Positions 1 through 8,243 of a stretch of 64,000 bases of DNA are shown in pieces. The notes beneath the pieces were generated by a model. It ran no database searches, was not told the DNA's origin, and saw nothing but the letters and a program-made list of their open reading frames with translations. The DNA comes from Paenibacillus sedimenti. GTDB taxonomy: Bacteria; Bacillota; Bacilli; Paenibacillales; NBRC-103111. The stretch covers positions 372,001-436,000 of the forward strand of contig NZ_JACVVD010000002.1 of assembly GCF_014534655.1 (NCBI RefSeq). The letters run 5' to 3'. Position 1 is the first letter of the stretch. Every line of letters starts with the position of its first letter. The position numbers and the translations under genes were made by a program.

Positions 1-303
1 TCGCTGATTCGAAGGTCGACGGCAGGGTATTTGCCTGATAAGGTTCGTTTAAACCAGCGCGTTCGCGGTGTGCAAGGTGCGGATTGGATACACCGCATGC
101 TTCCAATATGGCGCCTGGTTACCGAAGAAGTGAAGCATCTATGCCGTGATTCCGCCGTCTCGCAGCTGCTGAATGTGAAGCAGATTCAAGCATCGCTTGC
201 GAAAATCGGAGATTCACCGAAGCCTGAACTTGCCTATGATCCGGATGTGAGATTGATCATGCAGAGTTTGATTGTATATCGATTTTTACAAAAAATTTCA
301 TGA
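1..303 (+). CDS. Lasso peptide cyclase (asparagine-synthetase-like), C-terminal fragment
   Basis: The frame is open from base 1, so this is the last 100 codons of a gene that begins outside the window. The residues match the end of the complete cyclase at 19736-21703: both share a YLPD..RLNQR.RGVQ.ADW.HRMLP stretch and a final S.IV.RFL segment. In lasso systems this enzyme activates the ring Asp or Glu side chain with ATP and closes the macrolactam. The stop is 29 bases before the precursor gene, so the two are probably co-transcribed. The catalytic part cannot be seen here. Identity rests on the paralogue and on the neighbouring genes. Confidence 0.85.
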   Translation, partial: SLIRRSTAGYLPDKVRLNQRVRGVQGADWIHRMLPIWRLVTEEVKHLCRDSAVSQLLNVKQIQASLAKIGDSPKPELAYDPDVRLIMQSLIVYRFLQKIS

Positions 304-332
304 CGCCCCCCGCTTGAAAGGAGGTGATATCT

Positions 333-473
333 ATGGAAAAGCAAATAAAGCAAGAGTGGCAGCAGCCTACATTAGAAGTGCTCGACGTCACGATGACGAT
401 GGGTGGACCTAATGGAGCTGTTCCAGACCGAAACGGTAAAGGCGCAAATAACCGCAATCCTCAAGACTCGTAG
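333..473 (+). CDS. Lasso peptide precursor A, cluster 1 (46 aa)
   Basis: A short gene with a strong GGAGGTG ribosome binding site 6 bases before the ATG. The leader has a WQQPTLEVLDV segment, which matches the [YW]xxPxLEVLDV recognition element of paeninodin-type leaders, and it ends in Thr-Met, so Thr is at -2 as required for lasso leader cleavage. The predicted core is the ring GGPNGAVPD (Gly1 joined to Asp9) and a tail RNGKGANNRNPQDS, 23 residues in all, the same length as paeninodin. The last residue is Ser, the known phosphorylation site of the paeninodin kinase PadeK, and a PadeK-like gene follows. There is no Tyr in this core. The precursor assignment is firm; the product itself is an inference. 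Confidence 0.92.
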   Translation: MEKQIKQEWQQPTLEVLDVTMTMGGPNGAVPDRNGKGANNRNPQDS

Positions 474-510
474 GATTGTCCTTACTTAGGGCAGACTGTA
501 ATGATCCATT

Positions 511-537
511 GCCCTTATACAATTCACGTATAAGGGC
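511..537 (+). terminator. Hairpin between lasso precursor and kinase, cluster 1
   Basis: A perfect 10-bp stem, GCCCTTATAC with GTATAAGGGC, and a 7-base loop. Only a weak T-rich stretch follows. It lies 37 bases after the precursor stop and before the kinase, so it probably acts as an attenuator or mRNA stabiliser that gives more precursor than enzyme. Confidence 0.65.
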
Positions 538-552
538 TTATTTGCTACGGGG

Positions 553-1488
553 GTGAGGAAGATCGTACATACTGTGCAACAAACCGTTTATCAGGCATTC
601 GGCATGAGGCTGGTGAGCGAATTATCTTTGCCGGAAGTGCTTCAAGCAGCAGAACAAAAGACTGAAGCGGATGTTGAAATAAAGCTGGGAGACTTATCGG
701 GAGATTGGAGCGAATTCGGAACTCCTGATGATTTCTATGCATACACGGACCATCAATTTTTATTTTATGTGCCTGATACGGCGATCTTTAGTATACGCGG
801 AGGCAAGCAAATTATCGTATCTCCCTTAGCCGGATCTGTTGAGAAGAGTATTCGCTTATATTTGCTCGGAACTTGCATGGGTGCGATTTTAATACAGCGA
901 AGAATCCTCCCACTTCATGGCAGTGCAGTCGTTATGAATGGGCGAGCCTATGCTTTCATTGGCGATTCCGGAGCCGGAAAGTCCACGCTTGCTGCCGCAT
1001 TTCTCCAAAATGGTTACCCGCTTCTAAGCGATGATGTTATTGCCATTAAGCTTGATGGGATTAACAATCATCCTATCGTGATTCCGGCTTATCCGCAGCA
1101 AAAGCTGTGGCAGCAAAGCATAGATCATTTGGGGATGGAAGCGAACCGATATCAAACGATTTATGATTCCAAATACGCTGTGCCTGTATCGTCTAATTTC
1201 TGTGCACAGCCGGTTCCGCTTGCAGGCTTATTCGAAATTGTGAAGTCGGAAGCTGCTGAGGTGGAAATGGTTCGCCATCAAGGGCTTGAACGGTTGGCGA
1301 TCTTATCCTATCACACCTATCGCAATTTTCTCATTCCCCAATTGGGAGGGAACGATTGGCACTTTTCAACCATTGCCAGCATGGGGAGCAAGGTGAATAT
1401 GTACCAATTGCGCAGGCCGTCTGTTGGTTTGACGGTTCATGATTTGATATCTCGAGTCTTGCATATCGTTAATGAAGGGGCCGTTTAA
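553..1488 (+). CDS. HPr-kinase-like lasso peptide kinase (PadeK type), cluster 1
   Basis: A 311-residue protein with an HPr kinase/phosphorylase-like P-loop, GDSGAGKSTLAAAFL, at about residues 139-153, followed by a LLSDDVIAI segment that carries the acidic residues of this fold. It is clearly paralogous to the kinase at 22004-22927. In the paeninodin family this enzyme phosphorylates the C-terminal Ser of the precursor before maturation, and precursor A here ends in Ser. The GTG start used is uncertain, because an in-frame GTG at 574 aligns better with the paralogue start. The exporter gene begins immediately after its stop. Confidence 0.88.
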   Translation: MRKIVHTVQQTVYQAFGMRLVSELSLPEVLQAAEQKTEADVEIKLGDLSGDWSEFGTPDDFYAYTDHQFLFYVPDTAIFSIRGGKQIIVSPLAGSVEKSIRLYLLGTCMGAILIQRRILPLHGSAVVMNGRAYAFIGDSGAGKSTLAAAFLQNGYPLLSDDVIAIKLDGINNHPIVIPAYPQQKLWQQSIDHLGMEANRYQTIYDSKYAVPVSSNFCAQPVPLAGLFEIVKSEAAEVEMVRHQGLERLAILSYHTYRNFLIPQLGGNDWHFSTIASMGSKVNMYQLRRPSVGLTVHDLISRVLHIVNEGAV

Positions 1489-3291
1489 ATGGCGCAAATA
1501 CTCATTTTTGTCAAGAAGCTGCACGAATTCGCCGGGTTTAAATTACATATCAATTTAGCAGGTATGATTGTGATTAGCTTGTTGGAGGGTGCCGGCATCT
1601 TTCTTTTAGCCCCTATGCTGAGTATGATCGGCCTTTTTGATTCAAATTCAGAAGTAATTCCGATTGTTTCTTGGATAGTTGAACCGTTAAACGGATGGCC
1701 GGATGGTATAAAATTATCTGTTATTCTCGGGATATTTATCAGTCTGCTTGTTTTCCAGGCGCTTTTGCAGCGTTATCAGACAAACCTGAACGAGGGGATC
1801 GAGCAAGGTTTTATCCGGCACTTAAGACTGGGAATTTATGAAGCCTTATTACAGTCCGACTGGTCTTTTTTCCTGAAAAAAAGAAAATCCGATTTAATCC
1901 ATATCATGACTTCCGAATTGCCGCGAGTCAGTTATGGGATCTATCAATCCCTGCGATTAATGACGACGTTCCTGTTTACCTTTGTCCAAATTGGTTTTGC
2001 CCTATGGCTTTCAGCTCCTCTCACGGCTTCTGTCCTTATTTGCGGACTAGCGCTGGCCGTTTATTCACGAAAGTTCATTCGCAAATCGAAAACCATCGGA
2101 GACCAGACAACTTCGCTGTCCCAAAGCTATATTGCCGGAATGACCGATCATTTTAACGGCATTAAAGACATTAAAAGCAATATGATGGAAAGACAGCATA
2201 TGACCTGGTTCCGTTCACTTTGCTATCGGATGGAACATAATTTTGTACAATTCACGCGACTGCAATCTGTCTCACAATACAATTACAAAGTAGCATCGGG
2301 CCTATTGGTCGCGCTATTTGTTTTTTTATCCTTCATCGTATTTCATGTGCAGGCAGAGAAGCTTGTTATTATCATTATTATTTTTTCGCGATTATGGCCC
2401 AAATTTTCCATGCTGCAGTCCGGCTGGGAACAGATTGCGACCACGATTCCTGCCTTCAAAAGCTTGTTGGACTTGGAAAAAGAATATGCAGCCGCCAAAG
2501 AAATGAACTTGCAAGACATTTACAATATTGAAAATCCCCTTCGCATTAACCAAGGAATTGAATGTCGCAACGTTTACTATCGTTATGAGACTAATCATTC
2601 CGCTTATGCGCTTCAAGATATCAACCTGCACATACCTGCGAATCGGATGACAGCTATTGTCGGCAAATCAGGAGCGGGTAAAAGCACCTTAATCGATCTA
2701 CTGATCGGACTCGTTAAACCGGAAAAGGGAGAGGTATTCGTAGATGGAAATCCATTAACGATTGCCAGTATGTTTTCATTAAGGCGTGCTATCAGCTATG
2801 TCTCACAAGACCCATTTCTATTCCATGCGAGTCTTAGAGAAAACCTGCAGATCGCGGCGCCTCATGCGAGTGAAAAGCAAATGTGGGAGGCTTTGCGTTT
2901 TACAGCATCTGATGATTTTGTCAAGAAGCTCCCGCAAGGGCTGGATACGGACATGGGGGATCGTGGCTTACGCTTATCGGGAGGGGAACGGCAACGAATC
3001 GTTCTGGCGAGAGCGATCTTGCGTAAGCCGTCCATCCTGGTTCTGGATGAAGCCACCAGTGCGCTTGATAGTGAAAATGAAGCGAAGATTCAAGAAGCGC
3101 TGGAGCTGCTAAAAGGAACCATGACCATTATTGTCATTGCCCATCGGTTGTCGACGATCCGGAATGCGGATCAGGTTGTGGTATTGAATGGCGGAAGAGT
3201 GATTCAACAGGGTGGATATCAGCAGCTTTCCTTGGAGCGGGATGGGATGTTCGGTCAATTGCTTGATTATCAGGCGAGGGCGAAACGATAA
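1489..3291 (+). CDS. Lasso peptide ABC exporter D, cluster 1 (600 aa)
   Basis: A fused half-transporter. The N-terminal membrane domain spans about residues 1-330 with several hydrophobic helices. The ATPase domain has Walker A GKSGAGKST (near 398), signature LSGGERQR, Walker B ILVLDEATSALD and the switch His in IVIAHRLST. It has the same length (600 aa) as the exporter at 24885-26687. There is no C39 peptidase domain, so cleavage is done elsewhere. The gene starts on the base after the kinase stop. The likely role is secretion of, and immunity to, the lasso peptide. No B1 or B2 gene lies between the kinase and this exporter, unlike cluster 2. Confidence 0.9.
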   Translation: MAQILIFVKKLHEFAGFKLHINLAGMIVISLLEGAGIFLLAPMLSMIGLFDSNSEVIPIVSWIVEPLNGWPDGIKLSVILGIFISLLVFQALLQRYQTNLNEGIEQGFIRHLRLGIYEALLQSDWSFFLKKRKSDLIHIMTSELPRVSYGIYQSLRLMTTFLFTFVQIGFALWLSAPLTASVLICGLALAVYSRKFIRKSKTIGDQTTSLSQSYIAGMTDHFNGIKDIKSNMMERQHMTWFRSLCYRMEHNFVQFTRLQSVSQYNYKVASGLLVALFVFLSFIVFHVQAEKLVIIIIIFSRLWPKFSMLQSGWEQIATTIPAFKSLLDLEKEYAAAKEMNLQDIYNIENPLRINQGIECRNVYYRYETNHSAYALQDINLHIPANRMTAIVGKSGAGKSTLIDLLIGLVKPEKGEVFVDGNPLTIASMFSLRRAISYVSQDPFLFHASLRENLQIAAPHASEKQMWEALRFTASDDFVKKLPQGLDTDMGDRGLRLSGGERQRIVLARAILRKPSILVLDEATSALDSENEAKIQEALELLKGTMTIIVIAHRLSTIRNADQVVVLNGGRVIQQGGYQQLSLERDGMFGQLLDYQARAKR

Positions 3292-3292
3292 G

Positions 3293-3346
3293 TTGGAAGA
3301 TCACGGCGAAGCGTGATATAATGCTTTTGTTGATACAAAACGTATC
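3293..3346 (+). promoter_or_regulatory. Promoter with GATACA operator upstream of secreted propeller gene
   Basis: TTGGAA (3293-3298), an 18-base spacer and TATAAT (3317-3322) form a plausible sigma-A promoter. The palindrome GATACAAAACGTATC (3332-3346) lies just downstream, where a bound protein would block transcription. The spacer also holds the inverted repeat ATCACG..CGTGAT (3300-3317). Confidence 0.65.
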
Positions 3347-3375
3347 CAGTTCATCATATGCTTGAGGAGGTAGTT

Positions 3376-4644
3376 ATGTCAAGTCTAATCCCGTTGTTTT
3401 TTATACTTAACCTTTTTCTGTCTTCATCGACTCCGGAAGCCCTGGGAACGCCTGATAAGAATGTAAAAGATGTAACATCGAAGATAGAAGTCTTAGGATC
3501 GCCCTTTTCCAAACCCGTGTACGCAAGGAATGTTTGGGATATGCAGGTTTTTGACGGAAAGATCTATTTAGGGCACGGCAATAGCAGCAATGAAGGTCCT
3601 TCACCCAATGCAGGACCAACACCGATTTATTACTATGATCCGGTTGGCAACAAATTTGCATCCCAGAATGTTATTTCCTCCGCCTCCTCTGAGCAAGCAT
3701 CCAGTACAAAGGAGTATGTGGACGAAGAACAAATCGACATCTTTAAAGTTCTGAACGGAAAGCTTTACATTCCAGGCAATGATGCTCGGGATGAAGGCTG
3801 GGAGTTCGGCAATTACTATAAGCTGGAAGGGAACGAATGGATCAAATACAGGAACGTCCCTAACGGCATCCATGTATATGACATGGCATACTATGAGGGT
3901 AAGCTTTTCGTGGCTATAGGTACAGATTCGACCCCTGATGTGCTCATGTCGGAGGATGATGGTCTCACATGGACAAAGATAGGTTCAATAGGTGGAAAGA
4001 ACCCGCCGAGAGCGTATACGTTATTTGAATTTAAGAAAAAATTATTTGCTGTAAGTACGATTGCCGCCAAAAATAATAAGTGGCCTGATGAAGCTAAGAT
4101 ACTATCGATCAAAGGGGAACCGGCGGGAGCCGCTACCAAATTCGAGACTTCCCAGATTACCGTTTATGGAGACACGATGCTCCCTGGAATCACTAAAAAT
4201 GTGATCAAATACGAACCGTCTCCTTATATGAAGATGGTACGCACAACTCAGGTGAATGATAAGCTTCTGTATATTGCAGGAGGTATCTTCAATGATCATC
4301 AATGGATTCCCCAATGTTTAATCGTGGCAAATGATATAAATGACGTACAGCGTGTGAATTTCCCTCGTCCGGACGCTCTGCCTATGGATATTCTTGTTCG
4401 TGACAATACGGTGTATGTGTTAGCCTATACCCAAACATCCCCTGGTCAATATACGAATACAGTATATAAGACAAGCACTACTGATCTGATGACCTGGACG
4501 GAGTTATTCGAATTCAATCAAGATGCGTTTGCACGGTCTTTTGAAGAGCTGAACGGGGATTTCTACTTTGGTCTGGGGAGTAACATCGACTACGCACCTG
4601 AAACCACAGGGACAATAATAAAAGTAAATAAAAGCGATTATTAA
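3376..4644 (+). CDS. Secreted protein, probable beta-propeller (Asp-box-like repeat)
   Basis: 422 residues from the ATG at 3376, chosen because GAGGAGG ends 6 bases before it. The first 24 residues look like a signal peptide (SLIPLFFILNLFLSSS). The rest is rich in short beta repeats such as NVWDMQVFDGKIYLG, DMAYYEGKLFVAIG and an Asp-box-like SEDDGLTWTKIG, as in sialidase-like and related propellers. No catalytic set is recognisable, so the function is unknown. It has its own promoter with a GATACA operator and a terminator, so it is a single-gene unit that may share control with the EPS and lasso genes. Confidence 0.75.
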   Translation: MSSLIPLFFILNLFLSSSTPEALGTPDKNVKDVTSKIEVLGSPFSKPVYARNVWDMQVFDGKIYLGHGNSSNEGPSPNAGPTPIYYYDPVGNKFASQNVISSASSEQASSTKEYVDEEQIDIFKVLNGKLYIPGNDARDEGWEFGNYYKLEGNEWIKYRNVPNGIHVYDMAYYEGKLFVAIGTDSTPDVLMSEDDGLTWTKIGSIGGKNPPRAYTLFEFKKKLFAVSTIAAKNNKWPDEAKILSIKGEPAGAATKFETSQITVYGDTMLPGITKNVIKYEPSPYMKMVRTTQVNDKLLYIAGGIFNDHQWIPQCLIVANDINDVQRVNFPRPDALPMDILVRDNTVYVLAYTQTSPGQYTNTVYKTSTTDLMTWTELFEFNQDAFARSFEELNGDFYFGLGSNIDYAPETTGTIIKVNKSDY

Positions 4645-4657
4645 AGTGGTGCTAGTA

Positions 4658-4691
4658 AAGGATTCCGAATAAGGAGTCCTTCTCTTTTTTT
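4658..4691 (+). terminator. Rho-independent terminator after propeller gene
   Basis: A 9-bp stem (AAGGATTCC with GGAGTCCTT, one G-T pair), loop GAATAA, then a T-rich run. It also lies just beyond the 3' end of the convergent response regulator gene. Confidence 0.8.
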
Positions 4692-4699
4692 GAACCGGA

Positions 4700-6295
4700 T
4701 TATCGCATACTTTTTCTGAATTTTTGCGGAGGCATGCCATACATCTCCTTAAAAAGCGTACACAAATATTTCTCGCTTTGAATCCCAACGAGCATGCAGA
4801 GATGGGTGTTCGAATACTCGCGTTCCTTAAGCAGAGCTGCAGCTTTTTCAATTTTGCGGCGATTTACATAATCTACGAACGATTGGCCGTTTTCCCTTTT
4901 GAATAGAGCGCTGAAGTAAGTTGGCGCCAAGTTCACGGCATGAGCGACATCATCAAGCGACAAACGCTCCGATAAATGCATTTCGATGAATTGTTTTGCT
5001 TTAACAATCTCCTGTTTCCTTGACTCAGGGTGTTTATCCAAATACATGCGCATAGCTTCCAACAGCGTATGCCAGTGTGACTTAAAGGTCATACCCGAGC
5101 CACTTCCCAACTCCGGCCAAGTGCGAAGGTCTTTATTGCGCGATTCTGCTTCGCGCCGTATTTTCTCCATAAACTCTCCGATTAACTTCATCATCCGGTT
5201 CCGTGTTAATCGTTCCTGGATAGCCGCTTCTTTCAGCGGCTCAGCTATTTTTAGTATTTCCAAATAGGGCGGTTCTTCCAGAAGAGCCGTGTAAAGACGA
5301 TCCAACCCTTTTGCCAATCGTTCCTCCGCATTATCTTTTACCGGAGTCACTGTTCTTCGGGTATAGACCTGACTGACAGTTACGTAATAGCCGTAGAGAC
5401 AAAGCGATGAGGCCTCATGAAATGCTATTGGGAGTGAATGCCATCCGCTATAACGTTCGCTAATCGCTACATGAATGTTCTGCTTCATATATGTTCGGAT
5501 ATTGCTGATCAGCAGATGTCCGAGCTGTATGCTTTTGGACATCAGTTCGGCCGTACTATTCATCGCCGCCCATGACACAATGGCAATCAATCGCTCGTCC
5601 GACCATTCACAGGCAAAACCGCAAGCTTGCTCGCGAATCGTTTCCTCAGCTATGTTGATCATGCCGTATCGAATCGTACCCTGATCGTGCGTAGTATAGT
5701 TGTGAAGGAATAGGGAAACATCAACCCATTCCATGACAATGCAGCAATAGCTGTCAATCAGTTTATTATCGACATTCATGCTTTCTGTAAGCCCTGAAAA
5801 TCGCTTAGGCATCAAATCGCCACGTATTAACTCACCGATCAGCTGCCTACGGATACGATAGACATTTTCTAATCGATGCTGCACTAATTTTTGAAATTCA
5901 TTGTGCCGGGAACGCTGTAAATTCAACCGTTCCCTTGCCCGGCGGAGACTTGCAAGCAGCTCCTCTTCCGAAAGTGGCACTTTCTCCACATACTCATGCA
6001 CATTCATGCGCATTGCTTGTTTGGCGTAAACAAAATCGGAATAGGCGCTAAGAATGATGAATTCCATATGCGGACGAGTGAGGCGCAATTGTTCGATCAT
6101 GTCAATGCCGTTCATATCAGGCATTACAATGTCGGTAATGACAATATCGGGCTTTGTCGCCGCGACCAGACTCACGCCTTCTATTCCTGAATATGCCTTG
6201 CCAACTAGCTCGAACTCTGACTGAAGCCGGAAAATCTGTTCCAGTCTTTCGAGAATCATCTCTTCATCGTCAACAATGATGCAGCGGTAATTCAA
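4700..6295 (-). CDS. YesN-type response regulator, AraC-family output
   Basis: 531 residues. A receiver domain fills residues 1-120, with acidic pocket DD at 9-10, phospho-acceptor Asp55 in VITDIVMPD, and a conserved Lys near 105. A long linker region follows, then a C-terminal AraC double helix-turn-helix (about 430-531) with LSLDDVAHAVNLAPTYFSALFKRENG. The start is TTG at 6295, with GGAGGTGA 6 bases upstream, and it overlaps the kinase stop as TTGA, which indicates translational coupling. It should activate the divergent sugar transport operon at 8244. Confidence 0.93.
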   Translation of the reverse strand: MNYRCIIVDDEEMILERLEQIFRLQSEFELVGKAYSGIEGVSLVAATKPDIVITDIVMPDMNGIDMIEQLRLTRPHMEFIILSAYSDFVYAKQAMRMNVHEYVEKVPLSEEELLASLRRARERLNLQRSRHNEFQKLVQHRLENVYRIRRQLIGELIRGDLMPKRFSGLTESMNVDNKLIDSYCCIVMEWVDVSLFLHNYTTHDQGTIRYGMINIAEETIREQACGFACEWSDERLIAIVSWAAMNSTAELMSKSIQLGHLLISNIRTYMKQNIHVAISERYSGWHSLPIAFHEASSLCLYGYYVTVSQVYTRRTVTPVKDNAEERLAKGLDRLYTALLEEPPYLEILKIAEPLKEAAIQERLTRNRMMKLIGEFMEKIRREAESRNKDLRTWPELGSGSGMTFKSHWHTLLEAMRMYLDKHPESRKQEIVKAKQFIEMHLSERLSLDDVAHAVNLAPTYFSALFKRENGQSFVDYVNRRKIEKAAALLKEREYSNTHLCMLVGIQSEKYLCTLFKEMYGMPPQKFRKSMR

Positions 6296-8037
6296 TTTCT
6301 CTCACCTCCGGTCCGATAGGGAAATGTAGCCCTAATGCATGTACCGCGTCCAAGCTCTGTTTCTATGGAAAGTCCGAACAGATCACTATAGTAAAGCTGA
6401 ATGCGTTGATGAATATTGACTAATCCGATTCGCTTGCGCGTTCGGGGCTCATCTTCCGTTCTGGGGATCAAGGCGCTAGCCGCTTGCTCTTCTGTCATGC
6501 CTAATCCGAAGTCGGTCACATCGATGACGACACTTCCTGGGTTTCTGTATGCATGAATGTGAATTTCACCGGGGAGCCTTCCATTTCGATAACCGTGAAA
6601 CAAACTATTTTCCACAATCGGTTGCAGCAACAAACGAAAGACCTTGAATGATTCCAATCCGGGCTCGATATTCTCAATTAATTGATAATGCGATTTGTAA
6701 CGAACGTTCTGAATGAACAAATATTCACGAACGTTCTCAAGCTCATCGGACAGTGGGACGAATCGGGAATCGTTAGCGACGCCGTATTCCAATATGCGAA
6801 TGAGAGATCGAACTATGGGGTCTACCTTGTCCAAATAACCAAGCTTCACCGCATTACTGATAGAGCCGAGAGTATTGTATAGAAAATGAGGATTGATTTG
6901 GGATTGAAGTACTTGGATCTCTTGCTCGCGCTGCAGGTCATGGCTTCGTTTCACTTGTTCAAGCAGTTCGATGATCTGCTTCAGCATCAGGTCGAACGAT
7001 TGGGAAAGTTCCCCGAATTCATCCTTGCGCTTTAAAACAACGGGGATATGAAGAAATCCTTGTTTAACCAACCGCATTCTGCTCATTAGGAAACTTAGCG
7101 GTCTTCGGATGTAGTGGGTGATAAAGGTCGCGGTGATTGCACTAAGCACAAGCCCAATGCCCAGCATGGCCAAATTGTAGGTTTCCGTCCTTTTCAATGA
7201 TTGCTGAAGCAAACTTTCCGAATGGAACGTTATGATCGTCCAATTGAACCGGGATCCGGGGAATTTATGATAATACCAGCTTCGCTTCGGCGTGCCGGTA
7301 TACAGCACCCCGCTAATCGCGCTTTTGCTTAACAATTGGTCAGATGTCACTTCACCGATTGCGAATGTTCGCGTACGCTCATCCATTTCCACGATATTGG
7401 TGAGATTGCCTGCCACCAGTTTGCCGCTTGACTCCACGATCGCAATGCCGAGTAAATCGCTGCGATTAATGTTGAGAAGTGATTGCTCCATCGCTTTAAG
7501 GTCGATATCAAGCGCAGCGACTTTAGGCGGATTGGAACCGCCAATATACTTGGCCATGGTGACCGTCCAATCCTGTTGCTTCGAACGATAAGGAACGCTG
7601 ACATAGATGGAAGTCTTGTTTTGCATCACTTGCGACCATAGTTCATTGCGTTGTTCATCAGGATCGCTAAACAGAACGCTTCTAGGACTTGCCCCTACCA
7701 TGGAGGCGTCTTCATTAATGACATAGACATCGGCGACGGAGTTTGCGTTCATATTGTAGAGCTTGCGGAGGACCGGCAGTATTTCGTCGGAATTATGCAT
7801 GTCATTGGCATGTGCCGATTCGACCGCATATAAGATCGTATCAAGCGCAGCAAAGCTTAAGGTGATGTACTGGTCTACCTTAGATTGCATTTGCTCGATG
7901 AGAAAGTCATTATTTGATCGAATTTCTTTTTCAATGATTCGGTATGACATCTGGAACACAATAAAAACGGTTCCGAACATGAAGGTGAGGCAAATGATGA
8001 ACAATTTAAACGTAAGGCTATTGATTTGGAAGTTCAT
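6292..8037 (-). CDS. YesM-type sensor histidine kinase
   Basis: 581 residues from the ATG at 8037, preferred over an upstream TTG because GGAGGA is correctly spaced for it. Order: first membrane helix (about 10-35), extracellular dCache-like sensor (about 40-275), second helix, HAMP (about 310-360), then the His_kinase domain with QSQINPHFLYN (His near 383) and a HATPase with DFGLGMT and an RKRIGLVNIHQR region. This architecture is typical of two-component systems that sense sugars next to LplB/YtcP-type ABC importers. It is divergent from the importer operon. Confidence 0.93.
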   Translation of the reverse strand: MNFQINSLTFKLFIICLTFMFGTVFIVFQMSYRIIEKEIRSNNDFLIEQMQSKVDQYITLSFAALDTILYAVESAHANDMHNSDEILPVLRKLYNMNANSVADVYVINEDASMVGASPRSVLFSDPDEQRNELWSQVMQNKTSIYVSVPYRSKQQDWTVTMAKYIGGSNPPKVAALDIDLKAMEQSLLNINRSDLLGIAIVESSGKLVAGNLTNIVEMDERTRTFAIGEVTSDQLLSKSAISGVLYTGTPKRSWYYHKFPGSRFNWTIITFHSESLLQQSLKRTETYNLAMLGIGLVLSAITATFITHYIRRPLSFLMSRMRLVKQGFLHIPVVLKRKDEFGELSQSFDLMLKQIIELLEQVKRSHDLQREQEIQVLQSQINPHFLYNTLGSISNAVKLGYLDKVDPIVRSLIRILEYGVANDSRFVPLSDELENVREYLFIQNVRYKSHYQLIENIEPGLESFKVFRLLLQPIVENSLFHGYRNGRLPGEIHIHAYRNPGSVVIDVTDFGLGMTEEQAASALIPRTEDEPRTRKRIGLVNIHQRIQLYYSDLFGLSIETELGRGTCIRATFPYRTGGERN

Positions 8038-8150
8038 GGACAAGTTCCTCCATCAGATCGATGTTTCCATATTAGCATGATTCACCGAAAAGAAACCGTA
8101 CCCGGAAGAGGGGACTTTATTTTTATTTTTCCTAAACTTGAATCCGTATA

Positions 8151-8207
8151 ATTTTGGAATAATTACTTACGATTTTGGAAAAATGCGATATCCCAAATAT
8201 ATATAAT
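8151..8207 (+). promoter_or_regulatory. Candidate YesN binding repeats and -10 of sugar ABC operon
   Basis: Two identical ATTTTGGAA repeats start at 8151 and 8172, a 21-base period equal to two helical turns, as expected for an AraC-type regulator. TATAAT follows at 8202-8207. The -35 is poor, which fits an activated promoter with the proximal repeat at the -35 position. Confidence 0.55.
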
Positions 8208-8243
8208 TGGTAGCAGAGATAGTGATAAGGAGGATCGCTACAC

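Noticed and set aside
4658-4691. Coding extension of minus-strand frames through the terminator
   Set aside because: The hairpin with T-run explains the bases; no family match in those frames.
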